The translations under genes and the position numbers were made by a program. DNA of 64,000 bases from Isosphaera pallida ATCC 43644 (GTDB lineage: Bacteria > Planctomycetota > Planctomycetia > Isosphaerales > Isosphaeraceae), in NCBI RefSeq assembly GCF_000186345.1, contig NC_014962.1:372001-436000 (forward strand), read 5' to 3'. Within the stretch, counting starts at the first letter, position 1, and every line of letters starts with the position of its first letter. Under the pieces are notes generated by a model, which was not told where the DNA came from, ran no database searches, and worked only from the letters and a program-made list of their open reading frames with translations. Below are positions 8,851 to 16,960 of this stretch, one piece after another.

Positions 8851-10386
8851 TCATGCCCACACACCACGGTCCAAGGTGCGATAACCGACCGCCTCGGCGA
8901 CGTGGTGGGGCTGAATATCGTCACTGGCTTCGAGGTCGGCGATGGTGCGGGCGACTCTCAAAACCTTGTCGTGAGCGCGGGCGGAGAGGCCCAGTTCCTC
9001 CATCGCGCCTTTGAGCAACGAGGCGCTTTCGGGCTTGAGTTGGCAGAACTTACGGACCTGGCGTGGAGTCATCCGACCGTTGACGACGAGGCCACCGTTG
9101 CGAAACCGTTCTGCTTGACGTTGGCGGGCGGCCATGACCTTCTGAGCAATTTGGGCTGAGGTCGGACCGGGGGGCGCTTCGGACAATTGAGTGAAGGGCA
9201 CGGCTGGAACCTCCACATGGAGGTCGATGCGGTCGAGCAGGGGGCCGCTGATCTTGGAGAGGTATTTTTCGACCTGGGGGGGCGAGCAGGAGCAGCGGCG
9301 TCGCGGGTCGGTCCGATAGCCGCAGGGGCAGGGGTTCATCGCCGCGACCAAGATGAAGTCGGCGGGAAAGGTGGTGGCGCGGAGAGCTCGGGAAATGGTC
9401 ACCTGACCATCTTCGAGGGGTTGGCGCATGACTTCAAGGGTTTTGCGGTTGAACTCAGGTAGTTCGTCGAGGAACAGCACGCCCTTGTGGGCCAGACTGA
9501 TTTCGCCGGGCTGGGGCACGCCGCCGCCGCCGACGAGGCCGGCGTCGGAAATCGAGTGGTGGGGCGAGCGGAACGGACGGGTGGCCATCAGCGCCTGACC
9601 AGGTTTCAGCAACCCCATCGCCGAATAAATCCGAGTGGTTTCCAGACTCTCGGCTGGGGTCAGCGGCGGCATGATCGTGCCCAGACGTTTGGCCAACAGG
9701 GTCTTGCCGGTGCCGGGTGGACCAATCATGAGCACGTTGTGACCGCCTGAAGCGGCAATCAACAGCGCTCGTTTGGCGTATTCCTGGCCTTTGACGTCGC
9801 TGAAGTCCTCCTCGGTTTTGGCGTGGGCGAGGTAGGTTTCGGTCAAATCGACATGGGTGGGTTCCATGTCGAGATGGCCGGAGAGGAAACCGACAGCCTG
9901 CGGGAGGCTGCCGATTGGGTAAACCTCGATCCCATCGACGACCGCCGCTTCGTTGGCGTTGGCCAGCGGCACGAGCAGCCCATCCATCCCGGCGCGGGCG
10001 GCTTCCAGAGCCATCGCCAGAGCTCCTTTGATGGGGCGGGTCGAGCCGTCCAATCCGAGTTCGCCTACCACGGCGTAACGACCGGGACGTTCAAGGGCGA
10101 CCTGGCCGCTGCCGGCCAAGACACCCAGTGCGATGGGCAGATCGAAGCCTCCGGCGTCCTTGCGGAGATCGGCGGGGGCGAGGTTGATGACGACCCGATC
10201 ACCCGGCAAATAATAACCCGAATTAGTGAGCGCCCGTTCGACCCGATAGGTGCTTTCCTTGACGGCGGTTTCGGCCAAACCCACCAGAATCACCTTGGAT
10301 TGGGCCGAGGGGGAGACATCCACCTCCACCTCGACGGCGGCTGCGTCGATGCCCACCAAGGTGTAGGAGGTGATTTTCGAGAGCAT
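8851..10386 (-). CDS. comM: YifB/ComM family AAA ATPase (Mg-chelatase-like)
   Basis: This 511-residue protein has an N-terminal Lon-like/ChlI-like domain (about 1-190). An AAA+ module follows, with Walker A GPPGTGKT at 222-229 and Walker B LFLDELPEF. A Cys-rich NPCPCGY insertion with further Cys residues comes next, then the Mg_chelatase_C helical domain. In naturally competent bacteria ComM is a branch-migration helicase that helps integrate donor DNA. In other species the role of YifB is less clear. ATG 10386 is preceded by GGGAGGGAG at a normal distance; the open frame extends 12 codons further without support. It converges with yggU, 44 bases away. Confidence 0.95.
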   Translation of the reverse strand: MLSKITSYTLVGIDAAAVEVEVDVSPSAQSKVILVGLAETAVKESTYRVERALTNSGYYLPGDRVVINLAPADLRKDAGGFDLPIALGVLAGSGQVALERPGRYAVVGELGLDGSTRPIKGALAMALEAARAGMDGLLVPLANANEAAVVDGIEVYPIGSLPQAVGFLSGHLDMEPTHVDLTETYLAHAKTEEDFSDVKGQEYAKRALLIAASGGHNVLMIGPPGTGKTLLAKRLGTIMPPLTPAESLETTRIYSAMGLLKPGQALMATRPFRSPHHSISDAGLVGGGGVPQPGEISLAHKGVLFLDELPEFNRKTLEVMRQPLEDGQVTISRALRATTFPADFILVAAMNPCPCGYRTDPRRRCSCSPPQVEKYLSKISGPLLDRIDLHVEVPAVPFTQLSEAPPGPTSAQIAQKVMAARQRQAERFRNGGLVVNGRMTPRQVRKFCQLKPESASLLKGAMEELGLSARAHDKVLRVARTIADLEASDDIQPHHVAEAVGYRTLDRGVWA

Positions 10387-10898
10387 GATGGGGGCACTCC
10401 CTCCCGCTTGGCCGACGCGCAAGCAGGGCGGACGTGGCCAACCTCCGCTCGCTTCATAGCGCGCAAAATCGACGCCCGGACGCGCCGCGACCAGTCGATT
10501 GCGGGATTATCCCCCTTGACGCGACGATTCGCCAGTCATCGCTTTCCCGATTGGCCGATTTCCCGTCAATCCTTCAAGATTTCCGCGTTGATGAGGCAAG
10601 GGGGATAGGGTTGGGATCGCTTCAGAGCGAAGGGGTGGTTTGGAAAGGGCGTTGAGATGCCCGGACTCGATTCGGCCTTGACCTGGGGGAAGCGTCGCGC
10701 TAGATTCGGCCTCATCCGGTTGACAGGTCCAGGCACGAAGGAGTGCGCCGGGGCGGTCGTTGACCAGGGGCCGCGGTCGATCGGGCTTTGCGACCAAGAA
10801 CAACGGTTGAGCGGTTGGACCTGGCTGCGAACCGATTCTTGTCCGAGGTGACCTGGTTGGTGTGTGGTTGATTGAAAACACACGCAAGGAGGCGAGGC

Positions 10899-13247
10899 AT
10901 GAGGCGCAGAGGCCCCGCGTGGTGGAGAGGCAAACGGCTCCCGGCCCCAGCTCTGGTGGCGGGGCTGACAATCGCCTGGGAGCTCGGGGGTGTGCCGCGC
11001 TTGGACGCCGTCGCTGTCGCTGTCGCTGTCGCCGACGACAATGGTTCCACCACTAGTAAGGTGACGCTTCGCACCGAGCAGACGGTGGGCGACCTGGCGT
11101 ACATCGCCAACCTCTCCGATTTGAGAGTCGAGGGGGTGGGGTTGGTTATCGGTCTGGATGGGACCGGAAGCGACGTGCCGCCGAGCCTATACCGCACCGC
11201 CCTGCTCAACGAGATGCGCAAGGCGCGGGTGGAGAATCCCGAGGCTATCTTGGCCTCATCGGCAACTGCCGCGGTCGTGGTGCGGATGAAGCTGCCCACC
11301 GGGGCCACCCGCGACGAATCCTACGATGTCGAGGTGGAGGCGGTCCCTGGCTCGGCGACCACGAGTTTGGCTGGCGGGCGTCTGCTCCGCGCTGAACTCA
11401 AGCAGGTGATGATGACTGAGCAAGGCCAGGCCGAGGGCAAGGTCCAGGCGTATGCCTCAGGCGCCATCCTGGCCGACGAGAAGACCCCGCGCAAGGGGGT
11501 GATCCCCGGCGGTGGTCGATCCAAGACCACCTTGCCCTACACCATTTTGATCAAGGAAGCGTTCCGCAGCGGCAAGACCGCCGCCTTGCTGCAAGGGGCG
11601 ATCAACACCCGGTTCCAACAGCGCAATGGCCGCGACGACCGCGGCGTGGCGCTGGCCAAGAGCGATCGCCACTTGGAGCTGATCCTGCCCCGGATTTACC
11701 GCAACAACCCCGAGCGGTTCTTCCAGGTGGTCAAACTGGTGCCCTTGGTGACCTCTGAGGCGATTGTTCGCAAGCGGATCGACACCTGGGGAGCCGATCT
11801 GATCGCACCCGAGACCTCCGGCCTGGCCGCGTTGCGGTTGGAGGCGTTGGGTGCGGCGGGCCGGGAGACCCTCAAGAAGGGGCTGGCCAGTCCCAGCCCC
11901 ACAGCGCGGTTTTTCGCCGCCGAGGCGTTGGCCTACCTGGGAGACGACTCGGGGGTAGACGTGCTGGCCGAGGCGGCGGTGGTCCGTCCGGAGTTCCGCT
12001 CACAAGCGTTGCGGGCGTTGGCCTCGATGGACCAAGCCCCCGCGCTTCTGAGATTGCGCAAGCTCATGGGGCATTCTGACCCGGCGTTGCGCTACGGGGC
12101 GTTCGACGCTCTGAGACGAGCCGATCCGTTCGATCCATCGTTGGGGCGGGTCGCGGTCTTCGACGCGCCCGCCGAGCAGCCTTGGGAGGAGGACGAGGTC
12201 TCCCAGGAGGATTCTCCACGTTGGGCGATGGACCTTCAACGGCCTCGCCGGCCAACCCGACCCCAAGACCCCTTTGCGCTTCACGTGGTCGATTGCGAAG
12301 GGCCCCCTTTGATCCATGTCAGCCGAACCCATCGGGCCGAAATCGTCCTATTTGGTCGGGGGCAGATGTTGGAGACCCCGATGGTTCTGAACTGCGGTCC
12401 CAACATCCTGATCAACGCCGCCGACGGCGACACCCAAGCCCAAATCAGCCGCATCGTTCCAGGCGCGGCCGAACGTCGGACCCTCTCCAGCCTGGATGTG
12501 GCGACCGTGATTCGGACCCTGGCTCAATTCGGCGCGACCTATCCCGAGATCACTTCGACGTTAGATCAAGCCCGCCATCGTCAAAACCTGGCCGCCACGC
12601 TGGTCTTCGACGCCCAACCGACCAAAACCGCCGACTATGACCGGGCGCTGATGTCAGCGGCGCTGCCGCCGGAACGTCAGTTCCGCGAGACCGCTGGGAC
12701 TGCGGTCGGTTCGGGTCCGGCCAGCCGTCTTGACGAGGGGGTGACACAGGCGGGTGCCGAGGCTCCGACGTCCCGCCGTCCCTGGTACGCCCGCCTTAAT
12801 CCCTTGGCCTGGCTCCGACGCGCTCGGACCTCGGACCCCATTGCCCAGGCGTCCGCTCGTTCTAAGGACACGAATCCGCCCAACGAGACCCCACCCCCCG
12901 CCAAGCTCGACGACCAAGTCAGCCGAGCCGGTCTGGAACGAGTGGAGGGCGTCACGTCGTCCCAAACCACGGTCCTTCGCAACGAGGAGCGGGAGCCGGC
13001 GGACAACGAGCGGGACGCCTCCGCCAAGCCCGCCCGGCGCTGGCGGCTCTGGCCATTCAACCGTCGTCGTGCGGTCGAGAAGGAGCTTGACGATGCTGCT
13101 GCCGCTGCCGCCTCCGCTGAAGCGACCGTCCGCCGGGGCTGGCTGAGCCGTTGGTTGGGGTGGGGCCGCGGTCGGAGCGACTCGGCAGCATCGGAAAGCC
13201 CTTCTGAGTCACTCCCCCCCGACAAGAGCGAACCCCAAGCGAATTGA
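10899..13247 (+). CDS. FlgI-like P-ring domain protein with HEAT-like insertion
   Basis: This is a 782-residue protein with a probable signal region (about 10-45, ending in an AVAVAVA run). A FlgI-like domain follows, marked by VGLVIGLDGTGSD, a Ser/Ala-rich VVVRMKLP strand and GGxLLRAELK. About 100 residues of HEAT-like helical repeats (about 313-411) are inserted. A second segment (about 531-573, DVATVIRTLAQFGAT and the following residues) resembles the FlgI C-terminal LVRALNALGAT region. The last 200 residues are low complexity with three Trp/Arg-rich motifs. FlgI normally has about 365 residues and forms the flagellar P ring around the rod. No other flagellar gene is visible here, so a non-flagellar envelope ring or secretion role is possible (inference). 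The start is firm: AAGGAGG six bases before ATG 10899. Confidence 0.8.
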   Translation: MRRRGPAWWRGKRLPAPALVAGLTIAWELGGVPRLDAVAVAVAVADDNGSTTSKVTLRTEQTVGDLAYIANLSDLRVEGVGLVIGLDGTGSDVPPSLYRTALLNEMRKARVENPEAILASSATAAVVVRMKLPTGATRDESYDVEVEAVPGSATTSLAGGRLLRAELKQVMMTEQGQAEGKVQAYASGAILADEKTPRKGVIPGGGRSKTTLPYTILIKEAFRSGKTAALLQGAINTRFQQRNGRDDRGVALAKSDRHLELILPRIYRNNPERFFQVVKLVPLVTSEAIVRKRIDTWGADLIAPETSGLAALRLEALGAAGRETLKKGLASPSPTARFFAAEALAYLGDDSGVDVLAEAAVVRPEFRSQALRALASMDQAPALLRLRKLMGHSDPALRYGAFDALRRADPFDPSLGRVAVFDAPAEQPWEEDEVSQEDSPRWAMDLQRPRRPTRPQDPFALHVVDCEGPPLIHVSRTHRAEIVLFGRGQMLETPMVLNCGPNILINAADGDTQAQISRIVPGAAERRTLSSLDVATVIRTLAQFGATYPEITSTLDQARHRQNLAATLVFDAQPTKTADYDRALMSAALPPERQFRETAGTAVGSGPASRLDEGVTQAGAEAPTSRRPWYARLNPLAWLRRARTSDPIAQASARSKDTNPPNETPPPAKLDDQVSRAGLERVEGVTSSQTTVLRNEEREPADNERDASAKPARRWRLWPFNRRRAVEKELDDAAAAAASAEATVRRGWLSRWLGWGRGRSDSAASESPSESLPPDKSEPQAN

Positions 13248-14242
13248 CCCGCTCCAATCCAATGACGCGCGGAGGGCGAGAGGGGGGGCCGTTGGTCGAG
13301 AGGAAGGAGCCGGGAGGACTTGGTTGCGTGCCTCGCCGGTTGTCCCGCGATAGGGGTTGGTTGGCGATCCGGTTCCAACGTTTGCTTTGTGAGGTGGGGA
13401 GGAGTTCGCTCCACCGCGCAACATGATTCCTTCGGCGTGGCCTCTTTGGAGTAGTCGTCCCGATCCTGGCCAATCCCCTCCCGCGGCCTTGGTGGGGTCG
13501 GGAATTGATCACGGCGATCCCTCCCACTTGCCGTCTTCGGAGAGGATGATTCCGACCACCCCGTCTGCCTTATCCGCCGAAGCCGGGTTGACCGACCGGA
13601 TTGATCCCGGCGGTGGACCCGGCTCGACCGTCTTAAAGTTCAAAGTTCCGGGCCGCAATGGATCGAAGATTAGTCCTGACGGACGGGTTCGCAGCGTCGC
13701 AACGATGGGAGTCAAGAGCAATCCGACTCCAATCGTCAAACCAGCGCGGCGGACTCCGCCCTTCGACCGATTGCGGTCGTCGGGACCGCTGAATCGATTG
13801 ACCTCCAGATCGTTCTGCCCCGGAACGGTCGCCCGAACCTCCCTGTTCTTCACGTCGCGCGAAGAATAGGAGACCGCCGAGTCGATTCGATTCATTGGTT
13901 GGGGAGTCGCACGATGGTTCGCCGATTCCTTCCCGAGAGGAGTCCAAGAGGAACCATCGCGCGTCGGGAGCGTTCAGACCATTCGCCCGGTTCCCGAGGG
14001 TGAAACGGTTGCGGCGAATCCCGGCGAGTCTGGACGGCGTCGCGTCACCCTCCGCGGGTGGGACGACCGTTTTGGACGGACTGGCTCCACTCCTCCCCCA
14101 CCCTGTCCCGTTGCTGCCCCGCTTCATTGACGCGGCGCGGTGCGATCCGCGAGCGGTCGAGATCGGAACCATCCGGAGGGGATCGTCCCAACCCCCCCGA
14201 GGTCTCGCGACAACCCGCACAAATGCGAGTGGAGTCCTCGTT
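13248..14242. other. 1-kb region with no firm gene
   Basis: No recognisable domain is present. The best candidate is a 128-residue minus-strand frame listed separately. A 9-base inverted repeat (CGATGGTTC at 13912-13920, its complement at 13951-13959) lies about 280 bases before the HTH-receiver gene and may be regulatory or chance. Confidence 0.4.
13509..13895 (-). CDS. Possible small protein with one hydrophobic segment
   Basis: This 128-residue frame has fairly GC-rich third positions. A single hydrophobic stretch (GLTIGVGLLLTPIVATL, about 53-69) is preceded by a basic patch, as in a small membrane-anchored protein. It has no recognisable domain and no clear ribosome site before its ATG. 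The opposite strand also has a long open frame at 13423-13869, so this could be a chance frame. I list it only as the best candidate in an otherwise empty 1-kb gap. Confidence 0.3.
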   Translation of the reverse strand: MNRIDSAVSYSSRDVKNREVRATVPGQNDLEVNRFSGPDDRNRSKGGVRRAGLTIGVGLLLTPIVATLRTRPSGLIFDPLRPGTLNFKTVEPGPPPGSIRSVNPASADKADGVVGIILSEDGKWEGSP

Positions 14243-14818
14243 ATGAAGAAAGTGTTTACGACCGGCCAGGTCGCTAAAATCTGCAAGGTCGCGCCCCGCA
14301 CGGTGTCGAAATGGTTCGACTCGGGGCGGTTGCGGGGCTATCGCATCCCCGGTTCTCAGGATCGACGCATCCCGCGGGAGCATCTGCTACGGTTCCTCAA
14401 GGAACATGGCATGCCCTTGGGAGAGCTCGAGGCAGAAGTCTATCACAAAGTTTTGCTGGTGGGTGCCGAACCGGACCTAGTCAAGGACCTGCAAAACCAC
14501 CTCCGCGAGTCGGACAACTTCAAGGTCGAAAGTGCCTCCTCCGGCTTCGAGGCGGGGATTCGGGCCGAGAGCTTCCATCCTGATTGTATCGTCATCGACC
14601 TGGCGGTGGGACGGATCGAAGCGGCTCAGATCGCCCACAACCTCCGCAAGTCCGAGGACCACCTCTCCACCATCCTCGTCGCCCTCACCAGTGATGAACC
14701 AACCCCCGAACTCACCGAGTGGGGCTTCAACGACGCCTTTAAAAAGCCGTTCGACGGAGCGCTGCTGGCCGAGCGACTCCGCCGCCTTATCACCACCAAG
14801 AAGGCCGAGGAACTCTGA
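14243..14818 (+). CDS. Excisionase-type HTH fused to response-regulator receiver
   Basis: The protein has 191 residues. Residues 1-55 form a helix-turn-helix of the excisionase/BldC/MerR class (TTGQVAKICKVAPRTVSKWFDSG, then GYRIPGSQDRRIPREHLLRFL). Residues about 70-185 form a receiver domain (VLLVGAEPDLVKDL, the likely phospho-acceptor D119 in CIVIDLA, and a KKPFD motif near the end). It would be a cytoplasmic DNA-binding regulator controlled by phosphorylation. The acidic pair near the start of a normal receiver reads AEPD, so phosphorylation strength is uncertain. No histidine kinase is adjacent. ATG 14243 begins the MKKVFTTG sequence typical of such HTH proteins; the long open frame upstream has no homology. 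Confidence 0.88.
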   Translation: MKKVFTTGQVAKICKVAPRTVSKWFDSGRLRGYRIPGSQDRRIPREHLLRFLKEHGMPLGELEAEVYHKVLLVGAEPDLVKDLQNHLRESDNFKVESASSGFEAGIRAESFHPDCIVIDLAVGRIEAAQIAHNLRKSEDHLSTILVALTSDEPTPELTEWGFNDAFKKPFDGALLAERLRRLITTKKAEEL

Positions 14819-15153
14819 TCGTCTTCCCTGGCTCCGCCCGCGATCCGGTTTCCTGGTTCTCTCACTTCACTCACGCTCGGCCCGCCCGTCCCCCAGCTTC
14901 ATGGACGGTCGCGGGCCGCGCGTGTTGCGACCCGTGGCCTTACGCTAAGTCCACCCACTTGCTTGGTTCGTCTCGACTTCAAACCGGATGCCCCCTGGTC
15001 AACTCTTTGGTCGATTCCTATAATCCGTTCGGAATCAACAGTTTCGACCGAAACGACGTGCCAGTGCTGCGCCGCTCTTGGTCGGGGTGGAGGTTCACGG
15101 GATTGGAAGGTGAGGATCCACGTTTGAACGGCGCGTCAGGTTTGCCCCAACCA
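14819..15153. other. Intergenic region before moaC
   Basis: Nothing supported is visible here. The moaC frame is open back to 14959, but those residues have no family match. Confidence 0.4.
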
Positions 15154-15714
15154 ATGTCGGGCTCGGTTTCCACGGAGTCCAGTCGTTCATTGGCCTCCCC
15201 TCTGACTCATTTCGACGAGCGTGGGGCGAGTCGGATGGTGGATGTGACCGCCAAGCCGATCACGTTGCGAATGGCACGGGCGGCGGGATGCTTGCGAATG
15301 GCTCCCGAGACCCTACGGGTGATTCTAGACCGCCGAGCCGCCAAAGGGGATGTGTTAGAGGTGGCCCGCCTGGCGGGTATTCTTGCGGCGAAACGAACCG
15401 ATGAATTGATCCCGTTATGTCACTCGTTGGGGTTGGAGGCGGTCGAACTGAGCTTTCACCCTTGCGACGACCAGCGGTTGAGAATCGAGGCCCGCGTCAC
15501 CACCCAGGGCCGAACCGGGGTCGAGATGGAAGCCCTCACTGCCGTCTCGATCGCTGCCCTAACTGTCTACGACATGGTCAAGGCGATTGACCGAAGCCTG
15601 GTCATCGAGTCGATCCGCCTAGAGGAGAAGACCGGGGGACGAAGCGGGCGTTTCCTGCATCCCGAGGCTCAATCCCACCCCAGTGACGGAATCGACACCA
15701 ACCCCGATTCGTGA
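15154..15714 (+). CDS. moaC: Cyclic pyranopterin monophosphate synthase MoaC
   Basis: The 186-residue protein matches MoaC along residues 17-165. It has LTHFDERGASRMVDVTAK, the catalytic lysine in AAKRTDELIPLCH (K80 with H90), and the YDMVKAID motif with D140 and K143. MoaC turns the MoaA product 3',8-cyclo-GTP into cyclic pyranopterin monophosphate, the first stable molybdopterin precursor. ATG 15154 gives the normal length plus a short Ser-rich N-terminus. The gene sits 3 kb before a molybdopterin oxidoreductase gene, which needs this cofactor. No moaA, moaD or moaE is visible in the window. Confidence 0.93.
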   Translation: MSGSVSTESSRSLASPLTHFDERGASRMVDVTAKPITLRMARAAGCLRMAPETLRVILDRRAAKGDVLEVARLAGILAAKRTDELIPLCHSLGLEAVELSFHPCDDQRLRIEARVTTQGRTGVEMEALTAVSIAALTVYDMVKAIDRSLVIESIRLEEKTGGRSGRFLHPEAQSHPSDGIDTNPDS

Positions 15715-15763
15715 CGCTCCGCCCATCCGGGGCCCGGCTTCAGGAATCCTAGACGACCAGTGG

Positions 15764-16810
15764 ATGCTCATGCTCAATGGTGGCGTGGCTGATGTTACGG
15801 GAACCGGTACGATGAGCGCTTCGACGATGTTGGGACAAGGACCGCGGATCGCCGACTTCCTCGCACCGATCGCTTCGGAACTGGCCGAGGCGGAGCGGAT
15901 TTTCGCCCAGGAGTTGGGCAGTCGTCATCCCTTTGTCCAGCAGCTCGTCGATCATTGCTCCGCGTTCCGGGGCAAACGGTTGCGTCCTGCCTTGGTGCTG
16001 CTTTGCGGGCAGGCCGTCGGTCGTTTGACCCCGGATCATCCAGTGCTAGCGGCTGTGGTCGAAATGATTCATACCGCCACGTTAGTCCACGACGACATTT
16101 TGGACGAGTCGCTGGTGCGTCGTCACGCCGCTACCATCAACGCCGAGTGGGGCAACGAAACCGCCGTGTTGTTGGGGGATTATCTTTTTACCCACGCCTT
16201 CCACCTGGCCGCCTCGCTAGAGAGCACCTTGGCCTGCCGGTGGATCGGTCGCGCCACCAACCTCGTCTGCGAAGGCGAGATGAACCAGGTACACCACCGC
16301 GGCGACCTCGACCTCGACGAATCGACCTACTTGGACATCATCCAGGGCAAAACCGCCGAACTCATCGCGGTCTCCTGCAAGTTAGGCGCTCATTACGCCG
16401 GGGCTGACGTGGAAACGACCGAACGTCTCGAACGCTTCGGGCGCGACTTAGGGAGTGCCTTTCAGATCGCCGACGACGTGCTGGATCTCTGGGGCGAGGA
16501 ACGGGTCGCGGGCAAGAGTTTGGGCACTGACCTTTTCAAGCAAAAGCTGACGTTGCCGGTCATCCGTCTCCTTAACGTCGCCCCCCTGGAGGTTCGCCGC
16601 GAGGTTCATGGGTTGCTCAACCAGCCTGGTCCCGAGACCCGTCGGCGGTTGCGCGACCATCTCAACGCCTATAAAACCCTGGACTACTCCTGGACCATCG
16701 CCGGGCGTTTCGTCGAGTCGTCGCTGGAGGCGTTAGCCATCCTCCCCCCGTCCCAAGCTCGGACGTTGCTGGAGGCAATGGCTCGTTCCGTCCTGCGTCG
16801 GGATCGTTGA
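15764..16810 (+). CDS. Trans-polyprenyl diphosphate synthase (IspB/HepT type)
   Basis: The 348-residue enzyme has the all-helical isoprenoid synthase fold. It carries the first Asp-rich motif VHDDILDE (D110-D114), RGKRLRPALVLL upstream of it, GDYLF, EGEMNQVHHR, the QGKTAELI helix, and the second motif IADDVLDLWG (D237 on). Such enzymes add isopentenyl diphosphate units to an allylic primer, giving the side chain of menaquinone or ubiquinone. Chain length cannot be fixed with confidence from the residues before the first motif. The start is uncertain: ATG 15764 or ATG 15812 are plausible, while a GTG at 15683 would overlap moaC. It lies 49 bases after moaC. Confidence 0.9.
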   Translation: MLMLNGGVADVTGTGTMSASTMLGQGPRIADFLAPIASELAEAERIFAQELGSRHPFVQQLVDHCSAFRGKRLRPALVLLCGQAVGRLTPDHPVLAAVVEMIHTATLVHDDILDESLVRRHAATINAEWGNETAVLLGDYLFTHAFHLAASLESTLACRWIGRATNLVCEGEMNQVHHRGDLDLDESTYLDIIQGKTAELIAVSCKLGAHYAGADVETTERLERFGRDLGSAFQIADDVLDLWGEERVAGKSLGTDLFKQKLTLPVIRLLNVAPLEVRREVHGLLNQPGPETRRRLRDHLNAYKTLDYSWTIAGRFVESSLEALAILPPSQARTLLEAMARSVLRRDR

Positions 16811-16826
16811 AAACCCGGCCGGGTTT
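16811..16826 (+). terminator. Short GC hairpin after the polyprenyl synthase
   Basis: AAACCCGGCCGGGTTT is a 16-base perfect palindrome directly after the stop codon. It could form a six-base stem with a GGCC loop. There is no following T run, so terminator function is only suggested. Confidence 0.35.
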
Positions 16827-16960
16827 CATTCATTCGGGTTTGGTTCCAAGGACAAATGCCGTTTGAGATGATCCCGGCTGAACGGTCGCGGTATGGCTCC
16901 GATAGCACGCCAGTGTTCTCGTCCACATTGCGAACCTTCAAGAGGATCGCAAAGGGCTGG

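Noticed and set aside
13423-13869. 148-residue plus-strand frame in the 13-14 kb gap
   Set aside because: It has no domain or ribosome site, and it is opposite a slightly better minus-strand candidate.
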